DNA of 64,000 nt from Lysobacter panacisoli (GCF_009765165.1 NZ_VLNU01000001.1:1054001-1118000), one strand, 5' to 3'; positions 25,771 through 35,520 are shown, counted from the stretch's first letter. The notes: generated by a model from the sequence alone, not told the origin. Made by a program: numbers and translations.

Positions 25771-28001
25771 CACCACGCGAACCTCAGCGTCGCGGTCACG
25801 GTACGACCGGTGCCGTAGAAGCACGACGACACGCCGCTGCAGGTGGATACGTAGGTCTTGTCCGAGAGATTGCTGACATTGAGCGCCAGCTGCGCGGCGC
25901 CCGCGCCGATCTCGCCGAGGTCGTAGCGCAAGGCAGCATCGAACAGCGTGTAGGATGGGATCAGGAACTGGTTGGCGCTGTCGCCGAAACTCTCGCCGTT
26001 GTAGCGTGCGCCCGCTGCCACGCCCAGGCCGGCCAGTGCGCCACTCTGGAAGGTGTAGTCGGCCCACAACGAGGCGGTGTAGTCGGGCACCATCGCCAGT
26101 TGCTTGCCCTGCACTGCCGCATTACCGCGCGTGACCTTCGAATCCATCCACGTCGCCGCGCCGATCACGCTGAAGCCGCTGAGTGGTGTGATGCGTCCTT
26201 CGATCTCGACGCCACGCACGCGCCCTTCGCCGCTCTGAACCTGGCAGCGAGCTGCGCCGGTGGCGCCACAGTTGACGTGGGTCGCATCCGGGTCGTCGGT
26301 GAGGATGTTCTGCTGCCGGAGGTCGTAGGCGGCGAAAGTCACCAGGCCATCGACACCCGACGGCTCGAACTTCACGCCGGTCTCCCACTGCTGGCCTGTG
26401 ATCGGATCGAACGGCGTGCGCGTGAAGCTCTGGTTGACGTCGGTGGTCGACGGCTGGAACGACTCGGCGTAGCTCAGGTACGGCGACCAGCCACCCTCAC
26501 CCGCGTACAGCACGCCGGCGCGGCCGGTGAAGGCTTCGTTCTTCAGTCGCGTGCGCGCCCACGGCGTGGTCGCGCCGGTGGCGACTGTGGTGGTGGCGGT
26601 GGCGGTGTCGTCCTCGGTCCAGTCGTAGCGGCCGCCGAGCAGGAAGCGCCAGTTGCCCAGTGCGATCTGGTCCTGCAGGTACGCGCCGGTCTGTTCGTTG
26701 GTGCCGCGCGACAGGCCGACAGTGCGCGTGACCGGCACGTAGCCGGTGTAGACCGGATCGAAGATGTCGATCGGCGCCGGATTGGTCATCGCGCCGCGAC
26801 CGCTGTCCCAGTCGGCCTTCTGCCAGTCCACGCCGAACAGCAGCGTGTGCATGAGCGCGCCCGTGCGGAAGTGGCCCTGCACGCGGGTGTCGATGGTGTC
26901 TCCGTCGGAATCGCCTTCACCCCAGGTCGCGCGGCGGTTCTGTGTCCGTCCGTCGGGATTGAGGGCGCCGTTGGTGACGACCGTGCGGAACAGCGAATCG
27001 ACATGGGTGCGGCGCGCGCTCTGGCTCAGCGTCCAGTCCGCGTTGAAGCCGTGTTCGAACAGCCAGCCCGCGGTCCACACCGTGCGGTCGAACGTGTTCC
27101 AGTCGGGTTCACCGATGAAGGTGGTGTTCTTCATGCGTCCGTACTGCGTGGGCCGCAGCGTGCCGTCCATCGGCAGGAACTGGTAGGTCGAGCCGCCGTC
27201 GTCGCGCTGGTACAGACCCAGCAGCGTCAGCCGCGTGCGCTCGGCCATCTGCCACGTGTAGCTCGGCGCGAGGAACCAGTGTTCCTGCTGCGTGTGGTCG
27301 ATCTGCGTGTCGCCATCGCGGTACAGGCCGACCAGACGCATGAGGTGCGCGTCGTCGTCCGTGCCAGCGCCCAGATCGAACGCCGCGCTGTACTGGCCGT
27401 TCGCATCCATGCCGAGCCGCGCGGTCTGCTCCTGCCCCGGCGTCGGCGTCTTGCTGACCTGGTTGACCATGCCGCCCGGAGCGACCTGGCCGTACATCAC
27501 GGCCGACGGGCCTTTCAGCACTTCGACACGCTCGAGATTCCAGCTGTCGAACATGGTGCGGTTCCACTGCCCACCCTGCGGCGCGCGCATGCCATCAAGG
27601 GTGACGTTGTTGCTCCAACTGCCGGCGTCGTAGCCGCGGATGCGGAAGTCGTCGACGCGGTTGTCGATGCCGGTGCTTTCCAGCGACACGCCGGCGACAT
27701 AGCGCATCGCCTCGTTGAGGTTCTGCACGCCGCGTGCGTCGAGTTCCTCGCGCGCGATCACCGATACCGACTGCGGCGTTTCGTCGATTCGCGCATCGGT
27801 CTTGGTCGCGCCCTGGGTGTGGGTGGTGGTGCGATACGCGTTGACCTGGACCGTATCGAGCGTCACGGCATCGGCCGTGCCGCCAGCGGATTCGGCCGGT
27901 ACAGCCTGTGCGAATGCAGCCGGCGGAGTGGTGAGGGCAAACGCGAGGCAAAGGGGGAGCGCGCGGCGCGCAAGGCCGCGGAAGGAAGGATTCGAGGACA
28001 C
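25770..28001 (-). CDS. TonB-dependent siderophore receptor
   Basis: A 743-residue outer-membrane receptor. It has a signal peptide (to about 31), a TonB box region (DAVTLDTVQVNAYR), a plug (DETPQSVSVIAREELDARGV, LERVEVLKGPSAVMYGQVAP, GGMVNQVSKTP) and a 22-strand barrel ending in the aromatic TATLRFAW. The plug phrases are those of the ferrichrome/catecholate siderophore group. The start is GTG at 28001 without a strong ribosome site. A Fur-box-like site lies 70 bp upstream and the iron operon follows downstream. Confidence 0.94.
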   Translation of the reverse strand: MSSNPSFRGLARRALPLCLAFALTTPPAAFAQAVPAESAGGTADAVTLDTVQVNAYRTTTHTQGATKTDARIDETPQSVSVIAREELDARGVQNLNEAMRYVAGVSLESTGIDNRVDDFRIRGYDAGSWSNNVTLDGMRAPQGGQWNRTMFDSWNLERVEVLKGPSAVMYGQVAPGGMVNQVSKTPTPGQEQTARLGMDANGQYSAAFDLGAGTDDDAHLMRLVGLYRDGDTQIDHTQQEHWFLAPSYTWQMAERTRLTLLGLYQRDDGGSTYQFLPMDGTLRPTQYGRMKNTTFIGEPDWNTFDRTVWTAGWLFEHGFNADWTLSQSARRTHVDSLFRTVVTNGALNPDGRTQNRRATWGEGDSDGDTIDTRVQGHFRTGALMHTLLFGVDWQKADWDSGRGAMTNPAPIDIFDPVYTGYVPVTRTVGLSRGTNEQTGAYLQDQIALGNWRFLLGGRYDWTEDDTATATTTVATGATTPWARTRLKNEAFTGRAGVLYAGEGGWSPYLSYAESFQPSTTDVNQSFTRTPFDPITGQQWETGVKFEPSGVDGLVTFAAYDLRQQNILTDDPDATHVNCGATGAARCQVQSGEGRVRGVEIEGRITPLSGFSVIGAATWMDSKVTRGNAAVQGKQLAMVPDYTASLWADYTFQSGALAGLGVAAGARYNGESFGDSANQFLIPSYTLFDAALRYDLGEIGAGAAQLALNVSNLSDKTYVSTCSGVSSCFYGTGRTVTATLRFAW

Positions 28002-28070
28002 GGGCCAACCGTAACGAGAGGGAGGGTTGGCTGACTGCAGGCGCAGCGGCTGATGAACAGGATGTTATCA

Positions 28071-28090
28071 GATGAGAACTATTCTCAATT
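28071..28090. promoter_or_regulatory. putative Fur box
   Basis: GATGAGAACTATTCTCAATT contains the inverted GAGAA-CTA-TTCTC core of a Fur box, very close to the form ATGAGAATTATTCTCAT seen in many gammaproteobacteria. It lies upstream of the siderophore receptor, so iron-Fur repression of the five-gene operon is likely. Confidence 0.8.
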
Positions 28091-28126
28091 GACTTGGATC
28101 AAATGATGGGCGGACGCCCGCAATCA

Positions 28127-29986
28127 TCAAACCCACAACCGCACCGGCATCAGGCCCCAGCAGGCCAGCACGAGCGTCCATTGCAGGACTCCCGCCATTG
28201 CCAGTGCATCGACCACGGCCGTCGCGGACCACACGCGACGACGCAGGATGAGGATCAGGCCCGCCGCCATCGTCACCGGCAAGAGCGCGCTGACAACTGC
28301 GAGCGTGCCGCTGGCGAGCGTGAGATCCCCCATCGCGAGGAACGACTGGCGCAGGAACAACGGGAGCGGAAGCAGCAAAGCAACGATGCCAAGGAACGGG
28401 ACCATCACGGGCTGCTTCACGAACGCCCTGGTGCCTCCGGCGATGCGCGCCAGTCCCACGACGAGCAGCCACGCCATCCCCAGCAGGCCCGCGACCAGGC
28501 TGGTCCAGAGCGCCAGGAGCTTCACCCGCGGAATGCGCTCGTAGGTTTGCAGGCCCGTGCTGATCGCGCGATTGCCGTTCGCGGCGACGAACACCGCGTG
28601 CGATGCGATCGTCCGATCGTCTGCGCGGAACAGCGCGCCGCCCATTGGCGCGAGCGTCAGTGCCGGGGACTGCAGTGGCTGGAAGCGCAAGGCCGCGCCA
28701 TCGCTGCCGAGCCGCGCGAAGTTCAGCGTGGTGTCGATCCATTCCAGGCGGGCGAAACGGTTTGGCGCGGGCACGTAGTAGCCCTCCCATGCCGATGCGT
28801 CCGTAGCACTGGACGCATCCGGCGGGATGGATGGTCGGCTCACGTCGAGCGACTGGATCAACAGGCGATCGAGCCGCCCGTAGTCGGCACTCTCGTGGTC
28901 GGCGTTGATGGCCACGAAGAACGCGCGTCGATGCTCGGGAAACAGGCAGAACATGGCGCGGTAGCCCACCGTGCTTCCGCCGTGGCACACGCCGACGGCG
29001 CCGTGCCGGTCGCGCGTGGCCATGCCGAGGCCGTAACCCACGCGCAGTCCGGAGCGCGCCGCTTCCGTTCCGTGCGGACGACCCATCGCACGCAGGAGCG
29101 CGGCGTCGACCAGTCGCCTGCCGTCGATGGTTCCGTCGCCCATCAGGAAGCGGGCGAAGCGGCCCATGTCCGCTGCCGTAGTCGTGAACTGACCCGCCGG
29201 GCGCAGGAACATCGGCACCGCCGCGTGTGCGGCGCCATCTTCGAAGTGACCCATCGCCAGGCGCGGATCCGCGTGCGGCCCCGCCTGCGTGGTGAAGGCG
29301 AAGGTGCTGTCGTGCATGCCGAGCGGGTGCAGCAGTTGGTCGCGCAGGTACGTTTCGTAGCGCGCACCCGTGGTCGCCTCGATCACCATGCCGAGCAGCG
29401 CATAGCCGGTGTTCGAGTACGAATGGCGACTGCCCGGACGACTGCGCACGCGCAACGTTCGGCCATCGAGGAACGTCGACAGTGGAGCGTCGGCGCGCGC
29501 ACGCAGACTGAACATGTCGGCCAGCCGTGCATCGTCGAGGCCGGCCGTGTGGTCGAGCAGGTGCCGGATTCGCACGGGACTGTGCGCTGCCCAGGGATTG
29601 TCGAACGCGACGCCTGGCAGAAGTTGCGACACCGGGGTATCGAGCGCGAAACGTCCTTCGCTGACCAGTTGCAGCACGCCGGTCGCCAGCACGGTCTTGG
29701 CCACCGAGCCGACATGCACCCGGTCCTGTACGCGTAACACCGCGCCTGTCGTCGCGTCGCGCGTTCCTGCGGCATCGACGGCGACGGTTCCGTCGGACGA
29801 GACGGTCGACCACACCGCCCCCTGCAATCCCTGCAACGTCAGCGCCTCCGCCATCGACTCGTGCAAGGTCGCGTCCGTGCGCGATGCACCCGCCGATGCG
29901 AGCAGTGGCACCAGCGAGAGCAGCAATGTGAACGGAACGTGGCGAACCCGCCGGAGCGCGCCGCAAGCCTTGCGAGCAGGAGTCAC
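28127..29986 (-). CDS. serine hydrolase of the class C beta-lactamase family with membrane tail
   Basis: A 619-residue exported protein. After a signal peptide the beta-lactamase/PBP4-like domain (about 30-370) shows SVAKTV (S-x-x-K), YSNTGY (Y-x-N) and HGGSTVG. A middle domain (about 400-480) is followed by four or five hydrophobic helices at the C-terminus. Such proteins act as peptidases or esterases on cell-envelope or small substrates; the substrate is unknown. Start chosen at GTG 29986, eight bases after AGGGA; no ATG is suitable. Confidence 0.85.
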   Translation of the reverse strand: MTPARKACGALRRVRHVPFTLLLSLVPLLASAGASRTDATLHESMAEALTLQGLQGAVWSTVSSDGTVAVDAAGTRDATTGAVLRVQDRVHVGSVAKTVLATGVLQLVSEGRFALDTPVSQLLPGVAFDNPWAAHSPVRIRHLLDHTAGLDDARLADMFSLRARADAPLSTFLDGRTLRVRSRPGSRHSYSNTGYALLGMVIEATTGARYETYLRDQLLHPLGMHDSTFAFTTQAGPHADPRLAMGHFEDGAAHAAVPMFLRPAGQFTTTAADMGRFARFLMGDGTIDGRRLVDAALLRAMGRPHGTEAARSGLRVGYGLGMATRDRHGAVGVCHGGSTVGYRAMFCLFPEHRRAFFVAINADHESADYGRLDRLLIQSLDVSRPSIPPDASSATDASAWEGYYVPAPNRFARLEWIDTTLNFARLGSDGAALRFQPLQSPALTLAPMGGALFRADDRTIASHAVFVAANGNRAISTGLQTYERIPRVKLLALWTSLVAGLLGMAWLLVVGLARIAGGTRAFVKQPVMVPFLGIVALLLPLPLFLRQSFLAMGDLTLASGTLAVVSALLPVTMAAGLILILRRRVWSATAVVDALAMAGVLQWTLVLACWGLMPVRLWV

Positions 29987-30148
29987 CACGACGATCCCTG
30001 TCTGGACGATGCCCGCAGTATCGGGTCGGCATGGCACGAGGTCGTGTGTCGATGGTCACCGGAACCCCGCAAATCGCCGGTCCGGTGCCGATCACGTCCC
30101 GGGGACGGGCTGTTTGCGATGATCGGATCACCCACATGGAGTACATCC

Positions 30149-30691
30149 ATGCAGGAAGCCTCTCCTACCTCGCCGATCACCGGCGAGCTGTCCAATCACA
30201 AGGTCGCGGCCGTATTCACTTCGGCAAGCACGGCGAAGCAGGCGGCGGACGCGGTATTCACCGAACTCTCGCTCGGCCCGGCGCAGGTCCAGTTGATCCG
30301 CCCCGGCGAGCCGCGTTCCAGTCGCAAGCTGGAACCGGAAAGCCAGGGCATCTGGCGCACGATCGTCGTCGCGCACATTCGACTCGGCATCATCGGTGCG
30401 GTGCTCGGCGCGATCGCGTTCGGCGTTCTCTACGCGATCGGATTGCCGTTCATCGTCAACTCCTGGCTGGCGGCGTTGCTGATCCTGATCTTCTTCGGTG
30501 CTGTCGGCGGCCTGATGCTGGGCGGCCTCGTTTCGCTGCGGCCCGACCACGATCGCTACGTCGAAGCCGCCCACGACGCGATGGACGCCGGCAACACGAC
30601 CGTCGTCGTGCATGCGCTCACTGCGGAACAGCGCGCGCATGCGGCGGAGTTCCTGCGCGCGCGCGGAGGCGATGTCACTTCGACCCTGTGA
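30149..30691 (+). CDS. two-helix membrane protein of unknown function
   Basis: A 180-residue protein. A soluble N-terminal part (AAVFTSASTAKQAADAVFTE) recalls the ferredoxin-like fold of stress proteins of the general-stress type, then two membrane helices (about 76-97 and 101-126, rich in Gly) and a second soluble part (HDRYVEAAHDAMDAGNTTVV). The same overall layout as glycine-rich DUF1269-type proteins, but I do not recognise a named family. ATG at 30149 with GGAG site. Confidence 0.7.
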   Translation: MQEASPTSPITGELSNHKVAAVFTSASTAKQAADAVFTELSLGPAQVQLIRPGEPRSSRKLEPESQGIWRTIVVAHIRLGIIGAVLGAIAFGVLYAIGLPFIVNSWLAALLILIFFGAVGGLMLGGLVSLRPDHDRYVEAAHDAMDAGNTTVVVHALTAEQRAHAAEFLRARGGDVTSTL

Positions 30692-30724
30692 GATCAGGCC
30701 GGCGCGGTGCGCGACATCGCATCG

Positions 30725-31579
30725 TCACCACGCCAGCCAATCGCCCGGCGTGATGGGCTGCACCTGCACGGACGTCCCGCGTGCCGCGGCGCGCAGGCGG
30801 CCGATCGGATCCTCGACTTCCACGTACTCCGCCATTCCCGACACGCCGTAATGGATCGGCACGAGGCGGCGCGCGCCTAGAATGTTCGCGGCCGCCACCG
30901 CCTGTTCCGGCGTAAGCACGCCGGGCTGCCCGCTGACCGGTTTGCGCCAGCCGAAGCGCGCGCCGTTGACCGGCAGGAAGGCCGCGTCGAAGGGACCGAA
31001 CTGGCGACCGATCCGCCACCAGTGCCCGTGCCAGAGCGTGTCGCCACCGTGGAAGATGCGGCGGCCTCCCGCCGTCACCACCCACGACACCTGTGGATCG
31101 CCATAGCCATCCGACGCAGGCACCGCGGTCGCGGTGAAGTCGCCGAGCAGTTGCGGCTCCCACGATGCGGCCGCGCGCGCACGCGCGCCCGGCGGGATCG
31201 GCAAGGGATTGGTACCGCTCGGAAAGATCAACGCACCGCCCTTTCCGAGCGCATCCGCAGCAGCCTTCGCATCGAAGTGGTCGGGATGTGCGTGCGTGAC
31301 CAGCACGTAGGTGTCGCCAACCGCGTCGTCCACCGGCACCAGCGTGTCCTTCAGCGCGGGTCCCCATGCGTCCGGATTGACCAGTGGATCGAGGAACAGC
31401 GTCGCCTCCGGCAGTTGCAGGCGGATGCCGGCCCAGGCGAGGCGCTGGACGCGCAGGCTCGCCACGCCAGGCGCCGCGAAGGCGCGCCCGCCCGGAATGA
31501 GCGACGCGACCGACATCGCGGCGCAGGCCGACAGGAACGTGCGCCGGTGCATGTTCGTCGCGTTCGGCCCGCCGCTCAT
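30725..31579 (-). CDS. UlaG-like metallo-beta-lactamase-fold hydrolase, Tat-exported
   Basis: A 284-residue MBL-fold protein. A twin-arginine-like signal (MHRRTFLSACAAMSVASLIP) precedes the domain; metal motif HAHPDHFD is complete, with GGDTLWHG and PIHYG as later metal sites. The group resembles UlaG/NAPE-PLD-type lactonases and phosphodiesterases. The first in-frame ATG (31579) overlaps the preceding stop (ATGA), so it is probably the true start despite the signal beginning about ten residues later. Confidence 0.85.
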   Translation of the reverse strand: MSGGPNATNMHRRTFLSACAAMSVASLIPGGRAFAAPGVASLRVQRLAWAGIRLQLPEATLFLDPLVNPDAWGPALKDTLVPVDDAVGDTYVLVTHAHPDHFDAKAAADALGKGGALIFPSGTNPLPIPPGARARAAASWEPQLLGDFTATAVPASDGYGDPQVSWVVTAGGRRIFHGGDTLWHGHWWRIGRQFGPFDAAFLPVNGARFGWRKPVSGQPGVLTPEQAVAAANILGARRLVPIHYGVSGMAEYVEVEDPIGRLRAAARGTSVQVQPITPGDWLAW

Positions 31580-32397
31580 GCGCGGCGTTCCCGCGTCGCC
31601 AGTGCCGCATCCAGCGCGAACGTCGACTGCGCGACGATGGCCTCGAGCGTGTGCCGGTGCCATTCGCGCTCGAACGCGGCAGGCACGACGCCCGGCGCGA
31701 CGCAGTCCTCGATGGGGATCGCAGCGATGCGATCGTCGATCTCCATCGGCGGCGCCTCGTTGCGGATGCGCACGACGATGTCCTTGACGTGGTCGAGGTA
31801 ATGGATCGCGTTGTCGAGCACGACCGCAGGAAACCGGCCCATGTGCCCGCCCACGACGGTGCCGCGCCCGAACTGGCGAATCCGCCCGATCGCCGCGCGC
31901 ATCAGCGCGGGATCCGCCTTCGATAGATAGACGATGTTGCCGACGATGTTGTCGCCCGCGCAGACCAGGTCCGCGGTCGGCACATCCACGCTGACGTGGT
32001 CCATAGTCTTGCCGGGATTGTGCAGGAAGCGCAGTTCGTGCCGCCCCCAGCGCATCGCCATGTTGTCGAACACGATCTTCGGATCGCGATAGAGCGCCTC
32101 GACCGGGCGGTTCTGCGACAGGAAGGCGTGGCGATGATGGCGATGCGCGAACACCAGCGCATCGGGGAACATCGACAGACCGGCCATGTGGTCGCTCATG
32201 TAGTGGGTCGCGGCGACCACGCGCACGGTCTTCCGCATCTCGTCGCACAGCACCTCGCGCATGCGGCGCGCGTCGTCCACGCCGGACAGCGAATCGACCA
32301 GCACCACGTCGTCGCCGTCGATGAATGCGGTCGCGACGGACTGGAGCTCGTCGCCGACGAACATCAGCACATCGCGGGCCAGTTCTTCCGTTCTCAT
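31576..32397 (-). CDS. metallo-beta-lactamase-fold protein with altered metal motif
   Basis: A 273-residue MBL-fold protein. The usual H-x-H-x-D-H motif reads THYMSDHMAG, so the second metal-binding His is replaced by Met, while H, D and the last H remain; GGHMG and AGDNIVGN supply later positions. It may bind one metal or act differently from its neighbour. Its stop overlaps the start of the second MBL gene. Divergent from the LysR regulator at 32497. Confidence 0.8.
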   Translation of the reverse strand: MRTEELARDVLMFVGDELQSVATAFIDGDDVVLVDSLSGVDDARRMREVLCDEMRKTVRVVAATHYMSDHMAGLSMFPDALVFAHRHHRHAFLSQNRPVEALYRDPKIVFDNMAMRWGRHELRFLHNPGKTMDHVSVDVPTADLVCAGDNIVGNIVYLSKADPALMRAAIGRIRQFGRGTVVGGHMGRFPAVVLDNAIHYLDHVKDIVVRIRNEAPPMEIDDRIAAIPIEDCVAPGVVPAAFEREWHRHTLEAIVAQSTFALDAALATRERRA

Positions 32398-32496
32398 TGG
32401 GAAGCCTCCGTCAGGATGGCGTCATCGTCACGAACGTCGCGCGGCGCGACAAACGAAATGTTTTGCGGTTCGCCTTAGAAAATCTGAGTTGATAGG

Positions 32497-33453
32497 ATGC
32501 AATCCGCATCCGCCACGCCGAAGGCGCTCGTGAAGCCCCGCCATCCCGCCCCGCTCAACGCGCTGCGCGCCTTCGAAGCGGCCGCGCGATGCCTCAGCTT
32601 CCAGGACGCGGCGGCGCAGTTGTTCGTGACGCCGGCCGCGATCAGCCACCAGGTCAAGCACCTGGAAAGCTACCTGGGCGTGAAGCTGTTCCATCGCGGC
32701 AACCGCGCGATCCAGCTGACCGCGGAGGGCGAAGCGCTGTCGGCATCGTTGACGGAGCTGTTCGGCCAGCTGGATCTCGCACTCGACCGCGCGATGGTGC
32801 AAACGACCACGCACCTGCGCGTGAGCACGATGGAATCCTTCGCCGCGAAATGGTTGGCACCGCGACTGCACCGCTTCCACCGCCGGCGTCCCGACCTGAA
32901 GGTACGCATCGAGACCGGCAACGAGCACGCCGATTTCGTGCACGGCGGCATCGACGTCGCCATCCGCTACGGCGCCGGTGGCTACGCCGGCGTGCGCGCG
33001 GAGCGTCTGATGGACGCACCGGTGTTTCCCGTGTGTGCGCCGTCGTTGCTGGACAATGCGGCATTGCCGCTCGCGCGTCCCGACGATCTGCGCCATCACA
33101 CGCTGCTCCACGACGAGAGCGCCGTTGGTCGTCCCGGCGTACCGGACTGGGCCGCATGGCTGCAGACGGTCGGCGCAAGCGACGTGGATGCGAGCCGCGG
33201 CCCGGTCTTCGCCAGCATTTACCTTGCGCAGGAAGCGGCCGCCGCGGGGCACGGCGTCGCGCTCGGCATCGCGCCGCTGGTCGAGGAAGACCTGCAGCGC
33301 GGGCGTCTCGTCAGGCTGTTCGACGCGGTTCTGCCCAATGCGTACGCCTTCTGGATCGTCCGCCGCGAGGGTGCGGACAACGCCGCTGCCGAGGCGTTCT
33401 GCCGCTGGTTGCGCGAGGAAGCCACCGCTGATGCGGTCAACGCGCCGAGTTAG
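32497..33453 (+). CDS. LysR-family regulator, GcvA-like
   Basis: A 318-residue LysR regulator. The N-terminal winged helix (LNALRAFEAAARCLSFQDAA, AAISHQVKHLESYLGVKLFH) and substrate domain (MESFAAKWLAPRLHRFHRRR) place it in the GcvA/AmpR-like group. It is divergent from the two MBL-fold genes with about 100 bp between the starts, the arrangement in which LysR proteins usually control their neighbours; the inducer is unknown. Confidence 0.92.
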   Translation: MQSASATPKALVKPRHPAPLNALRAFEAAARCLSFQDAAAQLFVTPAAISHQVKHLESYLGVKLFHRGNRAIQLTAEGEALSASLTELFGQLDLALDRAMVQTTTHLRVSTMESFAAKWLAPRLHRFHRRRPDLKVRIETGNEHADFVHGGIDVAIRYGAGGYAGVRAERLMDAPVFPVCAPSLLDNAALPLARPDDLRHHTLLHDESAVGRPGVPDWAAWLQTVGASDVDASRGPVFASIYLAQEAAAAGHGVALGIAPLVEEDLQRGRLVRLFDAVLPNAYAFWIVRREGADNAAAEAFCRWLREEATADAVNAPS

Positions 33454-33542
33454 CGACGCATTCGATCGCGACATCGGTTCTTTCACGCAGACCCAAGAAA
33501 CCTCGCGCTAGGGTGTGGCTCCCTTTCTCAAGGTCGCCCGCC

Positions 33543-34028
33543 ATGCTTCCCAAGCTGCAGCCCTGCCTCTGGTTCAATGGCGACGCCGAGGAGGCCGCGC
33601 GCTTCTACGCCGACACCTTTCCGGACAGCCGCATCGACGCCGTCATGCGCGCGCCCAGCGACTATCCCGCGGGCAAGGAGGGTGACGTGCTGACCGTGGA
33701 AATGCACATCCTCGGCATGCGCTTCGTCCTGTTGAACGGTGGCCCCGAGTTCAAGTTCAACGAGGCGGTGAGCTTCCAGGTCGCGACCGACGACCAGGCG
33801 GAGACCGACCGCTACTGGAACGCCATCACCACCAATGGCGGCGAGGAGAACGTGTGCGGCTGGTGCAAGGATCGCTACGGACTGTCGTGGCAGATCACGC
33901 CGCGGCGCCTGACCGACCTGATGGCACAGGGCGGCGAAACGGCGAAGCGCGCGTTCCAGGCGATGATGGAGATGAAGAACATCGACATCGCTGCACTGGA
34001 TCGCGCCGTCGGCAGCGCCAAGGGCTGA
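33543..34028 (+). CDS. VOC/PhnB-like (3-demethylubiquinone methyltransferase-like fold) protein
   Basis: A 161-residue glyoxalase/VOC-fold protein of the PhnB group. Visible elements: LQPCLWFNGDAEEAARFYAD, VEMHILGMRFVLLNGGPEFK, CKDRYGLSWQITP. Often called 3-demethylubiquinone-9 3-methyltransferase domain, but that name does not establish the activity. Start at ATG 33543 rather than the upstream in-frame start at 33513. Confidence 0.85.
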   Translation: MLPKLQPCLWFNGDAEEAARFYADTFPDSRIDAVMRAPSDYPAGKEGDVLTVEMHILGMRFVLLNGGPEFKFNEAVSFQVATDDQAETDRYWNAITTNGGEENVCGWCKDRYGLSWQITPRRLTDLMAQGGETAKRAFQAMMEMKNIDIAALDRAVGSAKG

Positions 34029-34037
34029 TCGCGGGCA

Positions 34038-34060
34038 TCCCGCGGCACGCAGCCGCGGGA
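34038..34060. terminator. hairpin between converging genes
   Basis: TCCCGCGGC-ACGCA-GCCGCGGGA is a perfect 9-bp stem in the 43-bp gap between two converging genes. No T tract. Confidence 0.55.
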
Positions 34061-34071
34061 AGCGCGAAGTG

Positions 34072-35439
34072 TTACTCGGCGCTCGCGCGCGCGAGCACCT
34101 GGGCATCGCCATACGCGGCGTCGGCGAGTTTCCCGTCGCGGATCCAGTCCACCAGCATCGGAATGTAGCCGTCCGACATGCGCGTGCCGATGCGCTCGCC
34201 GTCGACTTCATCGAACTTGATGATGCCGTGGTCGGTTCCCGGGAACTCCACCACGGTGGCGTTCGGCTTGTCCTTCGCGACGACCAGCAGGCGACGACGG
34301 GTTTCCTCCGGCGGCGCCTCGCGGTCGGCGCCGGCGATGATCCATAGCAGCGGCTGCTTCACCGACTGCAGTACCGGCATCGGTTCGTACTCCCACGACG
34401 TGCCTTCGTCGTGCATCGGTCCGAACATGCGCAGCGCGAAGCCCGGATAGCGGACCAGCTCGCCGGTGAACTCGCCCTTCATGTCCTTCCACCACGGCTC
34501 GCCGGCGTACTTGGCCTTCACCGCGTCGAGGCGGTCGTAGCCGTCCTTGAAGCGGGCGACCATCACCGCACCGGTCGCGTCGGTGACTTCACGCGCCTTG
34601 GCCAGCACGTCGGGGCCGTGGCCGGCGGCGATCAGGTCCAGCTTCACCTGATCGCGATCCTCGGCGAGCGGCGTGTCGGCCAGTCCATAGGCAACGGCAA
34701 CGAATTCCGCGTCGCTCTGCGTCGCGGCCAGCGGCTCGATCCATCCGGCCTGACTGCCACCCATGAAGCCCACGCGCGCGGCGCGCGCGCCGGCGAGGCG
34801 ACGCGCTTCCTTCAACGCGGCGACGGCGTCGTCGGCCAGCAGGTGGAAGTCCTGGCTGTACGTGCCGGTGCTGTCGCCGGTGCCGCGCTTGTCGTAGACG
34901 AACACGCCAATGCCGTTGGCCGCGAACAGGCGCTGGAAGTAGTTGAAGGTGCGCGCGGAGTAACGCTCCGACCCGTGTACCAGCACTGCGATCGGCACCG
35001 GCGCGTCGCCCGGTGGCATCACCAGTCGGCCGGCGAGCATTTCGCCGTTGCCCTGGAAACGCGTTTCGGTCGCGACGAACGTAAGCTTCTCGCCGCGATG
35101 GCCTTCGAACGTCATCGCCGGAGCGCTGCACGTGCCGAGCTGCACGACTGTCGGATCCGCACGATCGCTCCAGCCGATCGTGCCGTTCCACTTGCCGGCG
35201 TCATCCTGCTGCAAGCGGCCGGTGCGTCCGTCCATCGCGCGCCAGCGCAGCCCGCCATCGCTGGTCGGCGAGATGTCGACGATGCGTCCGTCGTCGAGAC
35301 GGTACGGAGCGACATGGCACGCCATGCGCGGGTCGATCGGCTTGTCCTTCTCCGGACGCGTCCACCAGTAGCCGGCCACGGCGATGGCCGCGACGGCCAC
35401 CAGCGAGACGACCAACACCTTGCGCGCTTTCGATGCCAT
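34072..35439 (-). CDS. exported alpha/beta hydrolase
   Basis: A 455-residue protein with an N-terminal membrane anchor or uncleaved signal (VLVVSLVAVAAIAVAGY), an about 100-residue beta-rich N-terminal region, and an alpha/beta hydrolase domain: VLVHGSERYSART near the oxyanion hole, nucleophile elbow MGGSQAGWIEPL (Ser), GADREAPPE with the acid, and GTDHGI with the catalytic His. It belongs to the S9-like/dienelactone hydrolase group of periplasmic peptidases or esterases. The substrate is unknown. Confidence 0.85.
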   Translation of the reverse strand: MASKARKVLVVSLVAVAAIAVAGYWWTRPEKDKPIDPRMACHVAPYRLDDGRIVDISPTSDGGLRWRAMDGRTGRLQQDDAGKWNGTIGWSDRADPTVVQLGTCSAPAMTFEGHRGEKLTFVATETRFQGNGEMLAGRLVMPPGDAPVPIAVLVHGSERYSARTFNYFQRLFAANGIGVFVYDKRGTGDSTGTYSQDFHLLADDAVAALKEARRLAGARAARVGFMGGSQAGWIEPLAATQSDAEFVAVAYGLADTPLAEDRDQVKLDLIAAGHGPDVLAKAREVTDATGAVMVARFKDGYDRLDAVKAKYAGEPWWKDMKGEFTGELVRYPGFALRMFGPMHDEGTSWEYEPMPVLQSVKQPLLWIIAGADREAPPEETRRRLLVVAKDKPNATVVEFPGTDHGIIKFDEVDGERIGTRMSDGYIPMLVDWIRDGKLADAAYGDAQVLARASAE

Positions 35440-35520
35440 CGTGCGATTCCCTGCCTGTGCGTGGCGACGACGATAGCGAATGCACGCGCGCGGGTCAGTG
35501 CCGATGGTCAGGGTTGGGCA

